64,000 nt of DNA from JBJHCA01 sp050485785 (GTDB taxonomy: Bacteria; Bacteroidota; Bacteroidia; Chitinophagales; Saprospiraceae). Made by a program: the position numbers and the translations under genes. Each line of letters starts with the position of its first letter. The first letter of the stretch is position 1. Location: the NCBI GenBank assembly GCA_050485785.1, contig JBJHCA010000004.1:5983-69982 (forward strand). Direction: 5' to 3'. Below the pieces are notes generated by a model. That model was not told the origin of the DNA and made no database searches. It saw only the letters and a program-made list of their open reading frames with translations. This document shows, one piece after another, positions 16,525 to 26,282 of this stretch.

Positions 16525-17268
16525 TTATAACATTGATAACTGAGGAAGCTGAGGATCCATCTGTCGCAAAACCTCCACCACGTGCTTCATTACCACGTAA
16601 TTGCGATACCATCTCACATCGGCAGGAACAATGATCCATGGAATTTCAGATTCATTAATGGCGTATTCATAAGCCTCCATGTACTCCTTCCAGTATGTGC
16701 GCTCATGCCAGTCCATCGGATTGTGCTTCCAATGCTTCCGCGGATCATCTATTCGCTCCTGGAGCTTTTGTTTTTGCTGCTCGGGTGATATGTGCAGAAA
16801 AAACTTCAGCACCCGGGTGTCATTATCATGCATCAAAAGGTTTTCCCAGGCATTGATGGCACTCATGCGAAATGCTACCCTGGCCATATCCACCCATTCA
16901 TGCACCCGTTGAATAAGAATGTCTTCGTAATGCGAACGGTTAAACACCTGCACCATACCCTTTTGCGGAGCATGTTTGTGAATCCGCCACAGGAAATCGT
17001 GGGCCATTTCACGGCTCGATGGTTTCTTGAAGGCAAAAGTATTGACTCCTTCGGGGCTGCAATAGCTGAATACACTTCGCGTGGATCCGTCCTTACCGCT
17101 GGCATCCATGCCCTGCAACACCACCAGCATACTGTGTTTGGATTCGGCATACATGGTGTGATGCAGATCGCTGAGTTCCTTGCCCAGCGCTTTGAACTCT
17201 CGGGCTATATTTTTCTTTTTGACATTCTCTGGTGGCCGGGTACTGATTGCTGACAAATTGACGGACAT
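16525..17268 (-). CDS. Polyphosphate kinase 2 family protein
   Basis: 247 residues. The Walker A-like GMDASGKDG, the PEGVNTFAFKKPS segment, the lid-proximal FNRSHYEDILIQRVHEW and the basic RIDDPRKHWKHNPMDWHERTYW block are all diagnostic of PPK2. These enzymes phosphorylate nucleoside mono- or diphosphates using polyphosphate. The single-domain form and N-terminal region suggest a class III-like member with possible AMP/ADP activity, but the substrate cannot be fixed from sequence. It lies between the DUF58 gene (3 bases upstream) and hslR. Confidence 0.88.
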   Translation of the reverse strand: MSVNLSAISTRPPENVKKKNIAREFKALGKELSDLHHTMYAESKHSMLVVLQGMDASGKDGSTRSVFSYCSPEGVNTFAFKKPSSREMAHDFLWRIHKHAPQKGMVQVFNRSHYEDILIQRVHEWVDMARVAFRMSAINAWENLLMHDNDTRVLKFFLHISPEQQKQKLQERIDDPRKHWKHNPMDWHERTYWKEYMEAYEYAINESEIPWIIVPADVRWYRNYVVMKHVVEVLRQMDPQLPQLSML

Positions 17269-17271
17269 AGG

Positions 17272-18207
17272 CTAGGACATTTTGCTTCGCTTCACCAAAT
17301 ATGACTGTAGTACCCGGTAATAACCGTCGCGGATATCCACATCCACATAATCGATTTTGTACTGAAGACACCGCAACATGATCTCCTCCTTGATGGCCTC
17401 AACTTTGCGTTTGTACTGTTCCTTGATAGTATTGGACTGAAGTCTGATCTTTTCACCGGTTTCCAGGTCGATGAACAAATGCGGCCTGTTTTCAAATTCA
17501 AACTCAACTTCCAGTCTGCGGTCAATAGTATGAAACAGGATTACCTCGTGTTTTTTGTGCTTAAGGTGGTGAATGGCAGAAAACAGCTCGTCCATGTTCT
17601 CGCCGCGGTCAAACATATCGCTGAATATGGCTATCAGCGATCGCTTGTGGGTTTGCATGGCTACTTCATGCAGGCTTTCCGCAGCAGAAGTAATAACCGA
17701 CCTGTGCCCCTGTGAAATGATTTCCTCCAGGTAAGTAAGCATTAGCCGGTAATGAGAAGTGCTGGTTTTACAAGGGGTATGGCGTTGCAACTTTTCATCA
17801 AATACACTCAGCCCGAAAGCATCGCGCTGTTTGCGAAGCAGGTTCATCAATGCGGCAGCAGCCAGCACACTAAACCTGATTTTATTGATGGTTTTATCCC
17901 CTTTCTCATCTTTGTCAGGGAAAAACATGGAACCGGAAGCATCTACTACAATCTGGCATCGCAGGTTGGTTTCCTCCTCGTACTTTTTGGTAAAAAGTTT
18001 ATCGGTACGGGCAAACACTTTCCAGTCGATATTCCTGGTTGACTCACCCTGGTTGTAAAGCCGGTGTTCGGCAAACTCCACGGAGAAACCATGGAAAGGA
18101 CTTTTGTGAAGACCAATGATAAATCCCTCTACCACCTGTCTGGCCATCAGGTCGAGGTTTTCCAGTTCGCGAAGTTGAGCATCATCAAATGGGAGCATGC
18201 CGGGCAT
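17272..18207 (-). CDS. DUF58 / vWA-like protein
   Basis: 311 residues. The DUF58 core is clear: GFSVEFAEHRLYNQGESTRNIDWKVFART at residues 40-68, then a von Willebrand A-like strand and metal site IVVDASGSM. DUF58 proteins are usually partners of MoxR AAA+ ATPases in Bacteroidota stress or envelope operons, but no moxR gene is present here. It is the first gene of a unit with the PPK2 gene and hslR and starts just downstream of the trxA terminator. Confidence 0.88.
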   Translation of the reverse strand: MPGMLPFDDAQLRELENLDLMARQVVEGFIIGLHKSPFHGFSVEFAEHRLYNQGESTRNIDWKVFARTDKLFTKKYEEETNLRCQIVVDASGSMFFPDKDEKGDKTINKIRFSVLAAAALMNLLRKQRDAFGLSVFDEKLQRHTPCKTSTSHYRLMLTYLEEIISQGHRSVITSAAESLHEVAMQTHKRSLIAIFSDMFDRGENMDELFSAIHHLKHKKHEVILFHTIDRRLEVEFEFENRPHLFIDLETGEKIRLQSNTIKEQYKRKVEAIKEEIMLRCLQYKIDYVDVDIRDGYYRVLQSYLVKRSKMS

Positions 18208-18224
18208 AGTTTATTACTTAACAC

Positions 18225-18257
18225 AAAAAAGCCCCGTTTTCGTGTGAATCCGGGGCC
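18225..18257 (-). terminator. Rho-independent terminator of trxA
   Basis: On the minus strand a GC-rich stem (CCCCGG region 18256-18251 pairing with 18236-18231, GCCCCG/CGGGGC) with a 14-base loop is followed by six T (18230-18225). It separates trxA from the DUF58 operon. Confidence 0.8.
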
Positions 18258-18280
18258 TTGTTTGTCACTTGAAATGAAGG

Positions 18281-18598
18281 CTACAAATGAGGAGCCATGG
18301 CCGCTTCAAGTTTAGCTTTGGTAGTGAGGCCTATTTGCTTGGCTACTACTTCTCCATTCTTGATCAGCAGGATGGTTGGCAGGCTGCGAATGTTGAATTT
18401 CATGGCCACTTCGGGATTGTTATCCACATCAAGTTTGCCAATCACAGCTTTCCCTTCGTAATCTTTATGCAGCTCTTCAACTATGGGTGCAAGCATGCGG
18501 CAAGGGCCGCACCATTGTGCCCAGAAATCAATTACCACAAGTTTATCCGTTGAAAGGGCTTCCTTCTCAAAATTCTGATCGGTGAGTTCTAATGCCAT
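18281..18598 (-). CDS. trxA: Thioredoxin TrxA
   Basis: 105 residues from the ATG at 18598 (MALELTD), the normal thioredoxin length; a further upstream Met would add an odd 14-residue extension. Catalytic WCGPC follows VVIDFWAQ, and the cis-proline SLPT precedes ILLIKNG. Cytoplasmic disulfide reductase for ribonucleotide reductase and other targets. Monocistronic, ended by a strong terminator. Confidence 0.96.
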   Translation of the reverse strand: MALELTDQNFEKEALSTDKLVVIDFWAQWCGPCRMLAPIVEELHKDYEGKAVIGKLDVDNNPEVAMKFNIRSLPTILLIKNGEVVAKQIGLTTKAKLEAAMAPHL

Positions 18599-18930
18599 AA
18601 TATAGGTTGTTTGAACGTTGTTGAATAAATCGTAAATCACAATAACAAAATTGGCTCCAATTGGTTTTTACGCCTTTTTGGCAGGCCAATATCTGAATTT
18701 TCACCACATTTTCCGACTTTTATTTGGGGTATCTCTTTGTTGTGCAGTCTCCCACTTTTGGCTTCATTCGCGATACTGTGGACGGGTGGGTTTCCTTTAT
18801 CCCCGGAAAAGCATGAGGATCATTGCGGTATGACACACCGCTAATCAATATGGTGCAAGTTATACGACCAACTTCTCCTAAACAAAAAGTCATGTATAAA
18901 AAGAATCCCAACACTGGTAGCAGGAAGAAA
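18599..18930. other. Intergenic region upstream of trxA
   Basis: 332 bases between tamB (ends 18931) and trxA, both minus strand. It contains the trxA promoter region (not clearly resolved; no CAAAnnTA box found near the start) and one copy of the dispersed element at 18728-18745. No plausible gene was seen. Confidence 0.5.
18728..18745 (+). repeat. Dispersed element, copy C
   Basis: GGTATCTCTTTGTTGTGC. It differs from the core at two positions in the left half (GA to GG, AGC to TC with one base lost or changed) and keeps the right half CTCTTTGTTGTGC exactly. Confidence 0.7.
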
Positions 18931-21900
18931 TTACTTCCTTCCCGTAATGGAACGGAATATTTCCTGAGCAAACTCGCCGAAACTGTCAAACTCTTTTCGA
19001 TATGAAAGGCTCATTCCGGTTTTGTTGCGACGTTCGCCCAGGCCGTCTTCCTGGGATCGCTGAAAGCCTCTGATCCTGAGCCTTCCATCGGGTGTAAGCA
19101 GGTACTCCACCACAATGTCGCCGGTTATCATTGATCCTGTGGTTACCGGTCCGTCTATTGTAGTATGATCACCAAGGCCGAAGTTGCCCCCAACGTTAAC
19201 TATGAGTCTGCGGTCAAACAGATAGTTTCTCAACCCAAGCTGCAACTCCTGCCCTGTCCGCATACCGTTGGATAAAGGATCAATACCGGGGTCTATACCC
19301 AGATCGTACATGCGATAGTTGATGTCCAGATCAATACCCGACAGTACACCGCCCCCTCCAACCACCTGAGACAGCAGATCAGTGAGGTAATTGGAGAACT
19401 GATTGGATATCACCTGACTGAAAGTGTTGATGCCCGTAGTAGTTGGATTGGTGATCAATGAGCCAGTATTGGATGGAAGGAAACTTCCCACCACCACCAG
19501 TCCAAATACCTGGCGGCTCAGCTCATTCTGATCCTCTCTCAGAGTTCTCAGCTTGCTTTCGGCATAACTTCGCAGGGCAAAATCGAGTTCGGGCAAATAG
19601 ATGTCAAAATTAATATCGGGATGCATCAGATCTCCGGTCAACTTTAGCACCACTTCTACCGAGGTGGTTTGGGTGGCCAGTATCCTTTCTTGTTCCGTGG
19701 TGATATACTCTGCAATCAGGTTAAGCGGGGCTGTTTTCAGGCCGTCGTATACTGCCTCTATATCGATTCGGGCATTGTAGGGATCGCCGTCCCACTGTAT
19801 GGTTCCTCCACGTCGTACCGAAAAAGGCTTGTTGATGAAGCTCTGATAGGTAAACAGGTAGTCACCTGTTTCAATGATATAGTCACCATACATCAGAAAC
19901 TCCCCGGTACGGAAAAGCTGCATACGCAGATTCCCTCTTCCCCGCCCCTGAATGATATCACCCGTGCGTTCATCAAAAATGAGCTGGATTTGTGCATCTG
20001 GAGTGACGTTGAGTTCCATTTCGAAATTGAGGCCGAGCAGCTCTCCCGTTCTGGTTTCACGTACCTGCTCTTCTTCACTGTCGCGTTTCACAAAAGTTAT
20101 AAAATGAGTTGCCTCGGCAGATTGCTCACTGGTTATCGGAATGGAGATGCGCGTATTGGGGCCGGTGGTTGCATTGACAAAGATGTTGGGTTGTCTGAAA
20201 GTGCCGCTGAATTCCACATTGCCGGCACCAAAAGCCGAACCATAAAAAAGTTCGTTGTCGTTGCGGGTAGTATTGAGGAACTCAAACCGACTGGTTCGGG
20301 CCGATGCGGCCAGGCTGAAATCTTTCAAATAGCGATGCCTGATCCCTCCGTTGGCAATGGCCGTATTTTGGAATCTGTCATGTATCACCATGCCAGTAAA
20401 ATCGATGATATTGGCATCTACTCTTGCTCTGCCATCATGAACATAATATCTCGTGCCTAAAAAATCCAGTGTTGTGGCAGCGTCATTGATATTGAGATCT
20501 CCACGGATGTTAGGCTGCTGAAAGTCACCGTCCACGGTTAAAATTCCACTCACTTTACCGCGGGTGCGGGAAATGCCCTCGGGTATGAGATATTCTAGCC
20601 AAATGAGGGGCAAGCTGTCGAGCACGGCACCAAAGGTAAAGGTGTTTCTCAGGTTCTCGTGGACTTGCTCAACAGGCAAGTAATATCGCCCGGATAACTC
20701 AAAACTGTGCTCGCCGGCTCCTTGATGATTTCCGGCTACTTTGACAAATGCACTCACGGGATCGGCAAGCGTAGGGGCTGAACCGGTAATGTCAACCTGT
20801 CCCCACTCATATTGGTTGATCACCAGATCCCTGATAGTGATGCCGGCATTGAAGCCTTCGAGCTTAAAAATATCCTGCACCGTCAGTCTTGCCGTAATAT
20901 CCCCGGAGTAGCGCAAATACTCAGGCTGAAACACAGCTTCAAGAACGGATAGGTCAAAGTGCCTGAATCTGAGATCCAGGCCCCGGTTGTATTCGGTTTG
21001 ATCAATGCTGCTTAGGCTGATGATGCGTTCGTTATGATGGAATTCAAAATTGCGCGTATGAATTCTTCCTTCGCCAAACCTGATGTGATTGGATTCCTTC
21101 ACCTTCCATTGATCGTCAAAAATATCTACGGAGCCATGGGAAAGCATGATCTGGTAAATATTTTTATACAATGTGAATTCGCCGGCCAGTTCTATCTCGT
21201 TAAATGGTGCCCGCTGTACATTAGTTTCCAGGTCAAACTGTACCGTACCATCCCGCAGGGTGGTATTGAGTGATACCGGGGCCAGCAAAACCGAATCACT
21301 GCTTATCAACTGTTGCAAATGAGTATTGATGCGGGCAACCTCATTATCCATTCGAAGATCCAGACCAAATCCTGAGAACACCAGATCGTCATAAACAAAC
21401 TGCTGAAAACCGGCCTCCATAATAAACCTGTAAGTAATATTGTCAAAATAACCCACAGCAAAAAAGCTTCGCAGTGACAATAGCGAAGGATTAATTATTC
21501 TTAGCCACTCATTACTTCGCCGCATGGACAGCTTAAAACTAAATGCCTGATCTGCCGGTGTAAAAGGACGCCTGCCGGTCTCTTCGTACTGTCTCAATCG
21601 GGGATTATATACTGAGTCGATTTCCCATTCAGGCGGTTTAATATCAAACCGCTCAGCATAAACAGGGTAATTGCGGTGGGCAAAATCGAATGCTGAATAC
21701 TTTAATCCGGCAAAATTGAATACACCTTCAATTTCTGCTTCAATCATTTCAGTGTGCAATGTCATTCTTCTTCTGCCCAACAGTGTTCGATCAACATCCA
21801 GCCTTATCCAGTCCTCCTGGTAACCCAGCGTGTCGCGCTGTAAATTGAACCGGTCAATGTGAATAAGCCCGGTAAAATCGTCCACCGTAAGCCCCCTGAA

Positions 21901-23823
21901 ATCGGCTTTAATGCTGCCTGATAAACGCAAATCCGATTCAGTAAACCGGATGGGCATCAGTTCCAGCTTTTCAATATCCATGCTCAGATTGAATACGGGT
22001 AAAGTATCCGTTAAGTCTATGACCCCTGAAAAGTCAAGATGGATATGCTCATCCCTGATAGAAACCGTATCAATGTCAAGAAGATTCTGCTCAAACAGCC
22101 CTGCAAGCACAATGTTATTATACGGGTATCCCCTGAACGAGAATTCCCTGATTTCGGCATTCAGCTCTGCCCGGGCCAGTGAACCGGTTAATCCTCTTCC
22201 CTGAATAGATGAAGTAAATGTTACCGGACCAATATCTTCATTCTCCAGGAAAGCCCCCAGATCAAATCGATCCAGGTTGAGTTTTCCGCTGTACTCTGCA
22301 AGATCAATACCCGGTTTCAGATTGAGTCTGAGGTCACTGCTGATGGCCCCCAGCCTGGTTTCAAGCCGGCCATTGGCTACAAAGTCTGTAAAGAATCCGT
22401 CAAACCTACCCCTGAAATTAAACCTTGCCAGTGTATTGATCTCATCCGGAAAATGTACCCCGGGCAAAAGTCTCCGAAGGTCTGTTATGGTTGTTCTCAG
22501 CTCATCCACCACCAGATTCATGTATTGTTCACCTGGAACTGCTATATTCCTGCTTCTGAACTGACCTGCAATTCGCGTCGAATTACTCAGATCAATATGA
22601 AGGTCGTCAGCCCTGAGCGTATTGACCGTCCCCCTGAAGTTCCCTTCCAGGAAAATTCTCTTTGACTTATTGCTTTTGAAAATATCTATCTCGCTCAGAA
22701 CCGGTGCAAAGGCAATCACATCATCCACATAAACATAAGAGCTGTCGAACATGCCCCGCATGTAAACATCATCCACAAAATTGCCAAAATCACTAAACCG
22801 GTCATATTCCATTGAAAAGCTGGGCCCAATCCTTGAATGCGGCGTAAGTATCAGTAGGTTTTCAAGAAAAATACCTCCATGCCTGATGAGAGCATCCCCC
22901 TCAATATTGGTCACTTCAAACCCGCTTTTCTCTTCCCTGAATGACAGTGTATTGACCTTTCCGGCAGCATGAGGGCCATCCAGTACAAAATTACTGATGT
23001 CAATATTGATATTTGCCGTTTGAAGGTCTGCAAAGTTGATATACGGGCCCTCAATATCAGTTTCAATGCGGTGGTTGATCATGCTGAATGAGCCCGCAAC
23101 AAGGCTTAAATGATCCACTATGATACATATGGAACTATCCGGTCCCATGCGGTCCACTACCTCCGACGTGTCTGTCCATACATAGGACCCCTCGTAAAGT
23201 GTAAGTTTAACATCCGAATTGCTGATGCTGATCTGACGAGTGTAAAGCGTATTATTGGTCAGATCAAAATCCGATGAGGCCAATTCCAGGTTATCGGCAT
23301 TGACCCACAGATTGGTTCCGTTAACACTGTCGCGCATGTCAAGAACCAGCCGGTGAAACCTGGCATCGTTCAGGTCAAAAAACATCTCGATGCCATGTGG
23401 CCGTTTTGTGCGGGGTGTACCGGGAGTAAAAATTTCAATCAGACGAAAGTTGTCGGCATATTCGGGGCGATATAGTCTGACTGTGGCATCCATAAGAATG
23501 ATGGAGCGGATATTGACAGACCGATACTTGTAAAATTGCCATAATCCCGAAAGCAGGTTTACCTGAACTATCCCGATCTCAGCTTCCGGTTGTTCAAGTT
23601 CACCGTAATACACTCTAACCCCTTCAAGCACCATCCGGTCAAACCAGTCGATATGCACGTGATCAACCTCAATTTTGGTCTCAAACCGGTCGCTCAGGTA
23701 TGAGGCAACCTGCTTGACAATGATATTCTGAACCGGAGGCAGTATGATGAGGACCCGGGCAAAAATGGCTACGGCCAGGAAAAACAGTATTGTGCGGTAA
23801 AGCCAATAGCTTACCTTTGCCAT
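18931..23823 (-). CDS. tamB: TamB/DUF490 translocation and lipid-transport protein
   Basis: 1630 residues. One N-terminal membrane anchor (about residues 7-28) is followed by a very long chain of amphipathic beta-strand repeats, as in AsmA/TamB-like bridge proteins. The C-terminal quarter carries the DUF490 (TamB) domain: INKPFSVRRGGTIQWDGDPYNARIDI, VEVVLKLTGDLMHPDINFDIYLPE, RTLREDQNELSRQVFGLVVVGSFLP and the GLRNYLFDRRLIVNVGG region. TamB spans the periplasm and is implicated in moving phospholipids, and with TamA in outer-membrane protein assembly. No tamA is adjacent. It diverges from tsaD. Confidence 0.93.
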   Translation of the reverse strand: MAKVSYWLYRTILFFLAVAIFARVLIILPPVQNIIVKQVASYLSDRFETKIEVDHVHIDWFDRMVLEGVRVYYGELEQPEAEIGIVQVNLLSGLWQFYKYRSVNIRSIILMDATVRLYRPEYADNFRLIEIFTPGTPRTKRPHGIEMFFDLNDARFHRLVLDMRDSVNGTNLWVNADNLELASSDFDLTNNTLYTRQISISNSDVKLTLYEGSYVWTDTSEVVDRMGPDSSICIIVDHLSLVAGSFSMINHRIETDIEGPYINFADLQTANINIDISNFVLDGPHAAGKVNTLSFREEKSGFEVTNIEGDALIRHGGIFLENLLILTPHSRIGPSFSMEYDRFSDFGNFVDDVYMRGMFDSSYVYVDDVIAFAPVLSEIDIFKSNKSKRIFLEGNFRGTVNTLRADDLHIDLSNSTRIAGQFRSRNIAVPGEQYMNLVVDELRTTITDLRRLLPGVHFPDEINTLARFNFRGRFDGFFTDFVANGRLETRLGAISSDLRLNLKPGIDLAEYSGKLNLDRFDLGAFLENEDIGPVTFTSSIQGRGLTGSLARAELNAEIREFSFRGYPYNNIVLAGLFEQNLLDIDTVSIRDEHIHLDFSGVIDLTDTLPVFNLSMDIEKLELMPIRFTESDLRLSGSIKADFRGLTVDDFTGLIHIDRFNLQRDTLGYQEDWIRLDVDRTLLGRRRMTLHTEMIEAEIEGVFNFAGLKYSAFDFAHRNYPVYAERFDIKPPEWEIDSVYNPRLRQYEETGRRPFTPADQAFSFKLSMRRSNEWLRIINPSLLSLRSFFAVGYFDNITYRFIMEAGFQQFVYDDLVFSGFGLDLRMDNEVARINTHLQQLISSDSVLLAPVSLNTTLRDGTVQFDLETNVQRAPFNEIELAGEFTLYKNIYQIMLSHGSVDIFDDQWKVKESNHIRFGEGRIHTRNFEFHHNERIISLSSIDQTEYNRGLDLRFRHFDLSVLEAVFQPEYLRYSGDITARLTVQDIFKLEGFNAGITIRDLVINQYEWGQVDITGSAPTLADPVSAFVKVAGNHQGAGEHSFELSGRYYLPVEQVHENLRNTFTFGAVLDSLPLIWLEYLIPEGISRTRGKVSGILTVDGDFQQPNIRGDLNINDAATTLDFLGTRYYVHDGRARVDANIIDFTGMVIHDRFQNTAIANGGIRHRYLKDFSLAASARTSRFEFLNTTRNDNELFYGSAFGAGNVEFSGTFRQPNIFVNATTGPNTRISIPITSEQSAEATHFITFVKRDSEEEQVRETRTGELLGLNFEMELNVTPDAQIQLIFDERTGDIIQGRGRGNLRMQLFRTGEFLMYGDYIIETGDYLFTYQSFINKPFSVRRGGTIQWDGDPYNARIDIEAVYDGLKTAPLNLIAEYITTEQERILATQTTSVEVVLKLTGDLMHPDINFDIYLPELDFALRSYAESKLRTLREDQNELSRQVFGLVVVGSFLPSNTGSLITNPTTTGINTFSQVISNQFSNYLTDLLSQVVGGGGVLSGIDLDINYRMYDLGIDPGIDPLSNGMRTGQELQLGLRNYLFDRRLIVNVGGNFGLGDHTTIDGPVTTGSMITGDIVVEYLLTPDGRLRIRGFQRSQEDGLGERRNKTGMSLSYRKEFDSFGEFAQEIFRSITGRK

Positions 23824-23973
23824 TGTCGGTTTACTGCTCTTCAGCTTGCCGGACTTCCCGTATGCATTATTCCTGCCGATGCTTTGAAATATTTGTGGTA
23901 CAACGATTTTGAGCCTGTAAAGTTATACAATCATATTGCCTTAAAGCATCATTAACAGCACAACCTGTTATTC

Positions 23974-25008
23974 ATGACGATGAACAACATTAATATTGCC
24001 GAAATACCGCACATACTGGCCATAGAAAGCTCATGCGATGATACTTCGGTAGCCCTGTTTCGCGGACCTGAGCTTATCCATCAGCTGACAAGTACTCAGC
24101 TGATGCACGTAAAGTATGGTGGAGTGGTACCCGAAGTAGCCTCAAGAGCTCATCAGCAAAACCTTTCCAGGGTAGTGGAAGTCTGCCTGAATGAATGTGG
24201 TGTTAATCCGGACAAACTATCCGCCATTGCTGTTACTATCGGGCCCGGTTTGCTCGGTTCTCTGCTGGTTGGAGTAAGTTTTGCCAAAGGCCTTGCCATG
24301 GCACTCAACATACCATTAATCGAAGTTCATCACATAAAAGCTCATGTGATGGCTCACTGGATCGAAGAACCGAAACCGCCATTCCCCATGCTTTGTCTGG
24401 TAGTATCCGGAGGGCATACCCAGTTGCTTAAAGTCAATTCACATCAGCACATGGAAATTTTGGGTGAAACCATTGATGATGCTGTAGGTGAAGCCTTTGA
24501 CAAAACCGGTAAAATGTTGGGGCTGAATTACCCTGCAGGCCCTGAAATGGACCAACTGGCAGAAAAAGGTAGCCGGCAATTCAAATTTGCACAACCTGAA
24601 CCGGGAGGACTCAATTTCAGCTTTAGCGGTTACAAAACTTCCGTTCTGTATTTTCTGCAAAAAGCCGTAAAAAAAGATCCCGACTTCATTGCTAAAAACC
24701 TGCACGACCTTTGCCACAGTATACGTGCTGATCTGACTGATATTATGGTGCGAAAACTTGTCAAAGCATCCACGGAAACAGGCCTGAAGCATGTTGGGGT
24801 GGCCGGCGGGGTTTCAGCCAACAGTTTGTTGCGCCGGACTCTTCAGGACATTGCCAAAAAGGAAAGATGGCAATTATACATCCCCCGTATGGCCTATTGT
24901 ACCGATAACGCAGCTATGATTGGCATTACGGCATGGTTTAAATATAAGTTAGGTGAATTCAGCTCTCTGGACATTGTACCCAGGGCACGCTATAGTATTA
25001 CTGAATAA
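23974..25008 (+). CDS. tsaD: tRNA N6-threonylcarbamoyladenosine transferase TsaD
   Basis: 344 residues (ATG at 23974 or 23980). Motifs: ILAIESSCDDTSVAL, GGVVPEVASRAHQQN, TIGPGLLGSLLVG, the metal-binding VHHIKAH with His120 and His124, LVVSGGHTQL, DDAVGEAFDKTGKMLGL, GGVSANSLLR and YCTDNAAMIG. TsaD with TsaB and TsaE completes t6A37 on ANN-decoding tRNAs. It is single, divergent from tamB, and converges on a CPBP gene 14 bases away. Confidence 0.96.
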   Translation: MTMNNINIAEIPHILAIESSCDDTSVALFRGPELIHQLTSTQLMHVKYGGVVPEVASRAHQQNLSRVVEVCLNECGVNPDKLSAIAVTIGPGLLGSLLVGVSFAKGLAMALNIPLIEVHHIKAHVMAHWIEEPKPPFPMLCLVVSGGHTQLLKVNSHQHMEILGETIDDAVGEAFDKTGKMLGLNYPAGPEMDQLAEKGSRQFKFAQPEPGGLNFSFSGYKTSVLYFLQKAVKKDPDFIAKNLHDLCHSIRADLTDIMVRKLVKASTETGLKHVGVAGGVSANSLLRRTLQDIAKKERWQLYIPRMAYCTDNAAMIGITAWFKYKLGEFSSLDIVPRARYSITE

Positions 25009-25022
25009 AAAGTTCAAGCACT

Positions 25023-25742
25023 TCAATATTCGCTAAGGGCAAACAAAAACAAACTGATATTCATCACAAAATGGGCTATCAGCACCATGTAGATATTCCC
25101 ACGTCTCAAGGCAATTACTGCAAATGGTATTCCTACTATTACACCCTGCATAAGCATGAACCAAAATCCGCCGGTCCAGTGAAATGCTGCAAAAGCAATA
25201 CTGCTCCAAATTATGGCAATCAGCATGTTTTGTTTAGCCATTAAACTCTGCAATGGCAAGCCGCGAAATACATTCTCCTCTATCAGTGGAGCCATAACTA
25301 CGGTTGACAAAAAAAGAATGATCCCATCTGTGCCCATAGCTTCATATACATTACCCGGAGGCATGTAATCCCAGCCTTGAGCCTGAAAGTACTGTACTGC
25401 CGGGTTGACTATCAATATGAATATCAGCGACAGAAGTATGCCCAGTGAAAAACCGTACACGGCCTGTTTGCGACGCAAGCGTTGGGTCAGGTCTAGAATT
25501 CCGGTTTTGATGACCGGATATCCCTGCTTTTTATGCATAAACATAACCCACATGAGAAGTAACACTTGTGTTATCAGCATTATGTGAGGCATACGACGCC
25601 AGACAAAGGCCATCACATCGGTATCAAAGGGCAGTATCAGCAGGGCAAAAGCAGCAATGCAAAATGCGGAAAAAACCCAAAGCAACGGAGGCATTACCCA
25701 AAAGAAAATCAATGCGCGGATTGTCAAAAAGTTTGGCTGCAT
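25023..25742 (-). CDS. CPBP-family intramembrane protease-like protein
   Basis: 239 residues with about seven hydrophobic segments. The CPBP (CAAX protease and bacteriocin-processing, Rce1-like) motifs are present: EENVFRGLPLQSL with the EExxxR pattern, then AFHWTGG and AHFVMN supplying the later histidines. Such proteins are inner-membrane proteases or scaffolds; the target is unknown. Convergent with tsaD. Confidence 0.85.
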   Translation of the reverse strand: MQPNFLTIRALIFFWVMPPLLWVFSAFCIAAFALLILPFDTDVMAFVWRRMPHIMLITQVLLLMWVMFMHKKQGYPVIKTGILDLTQRLRRKQAVYGFSLGILLSLIFILIVNPAVQYFQAQGWDYMPPGNVYEAMGTDGIILFLSTVVMAPLIEENVFRGLPLQSLMAKQNMLIAIIWSSIAFAAFHWTGGFWFMLMQGVIVGIPFAVIALRRGNIYMVLIAHFVMNISLFLFALSEY

Positions 25743-25864
25743 ACTGATGAAAATAACAGAGCCCGCAATTTAATGGAAGTCCAAATCAACGGGCACAAAG
25801 CTAACTGAATCACTGTCGAAAATAAAACTACTGTGGAAAGTCTTTGGTGTATCACGAATAAGGC

Positions 25865-25897
25865 TTGGTACTTAATTCCCCAATCATGTTACCTTTG
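25865..25897 (+). promoter_or_regulatory. Bacteroidota-type promoter for gldC
   Basis: TTG at 25865-25867, a 22-base spacer and TACCTTTG at 25890-25897. The start codon is at 25915, giving a leader of about a dozen bases. Confidence 0.5.
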
Positions 25898-25914
25898 CAA
25901 AATAATGCATCTTT

Positions 25915-26277
25915 ATGAACGAGAACAATAATGTATCCAAAACTTCGGAAATTCTGATCAAAGTAGGCCTTGATGATAAACAAATGCCTGTAAGTATTGA
26001 ATGGCAGGCCAGTGATGACCCCATGGGAGCCAGACTAAGACCTTGCAAAGCCATGTTGGTTTCCTTGTTTGAGTCCGGAGAGCTTTCAACAGCCGGGCTC
26101 GATTTATGGACCAATGACATGCAGATCATCGAAATGGACAGATTGATGTACCAGACATTCAGGCGGCTGGCTGATACTTACCGGCGGGCGACTAACAATA
26201 CTGAACTGGCTGCCGATATACAGCGGTTTACGCAGTATTTTGGCGAACAAACCGAAATTATCGAAAAATCTTCATAA
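25915..26277 (+). CDS. gldC: Gliding motility protein GldC
   Basis: 120 residues. The pattern SEILIKVGLDDKQMPVSIEWQASDD, KAMLVSLFES, LDLWTNDMQIIEMDRLMYQTFRRLADTYRRATNN and a final helix ending FTQYFGEQ follows GldC of Flavobacterium. GldC is a small cytoplasmic protein of gliding Bacteroidota; in F. johnsoniae its loss reduces but does not abolish spreading. It heads a unit followed after 5 bases by a methyltransferase. gldB, its usual neighbour, is not in the window. Confidence 0.85.
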   Translation: MNENNNVSKTSEILIKVGLDDKQMPVSIEWQASDDPMGARLRPCKAMLVSLFESGELSTAGLDLWTNDMQIIEMDRLMYQTFRRLADTYRRATNNTELAADIQRFTQYFGEQTEIIEKSS

Positions 26278-26282
26278 TCCTG

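Noticed and set aside
19669..20460. 263-codon open frame antisense to tamB
   Set aside because: It lies wholly within the strong tamB frame and its translation has no family features; it is a shadow of the beta-strand-rich coding sequence.
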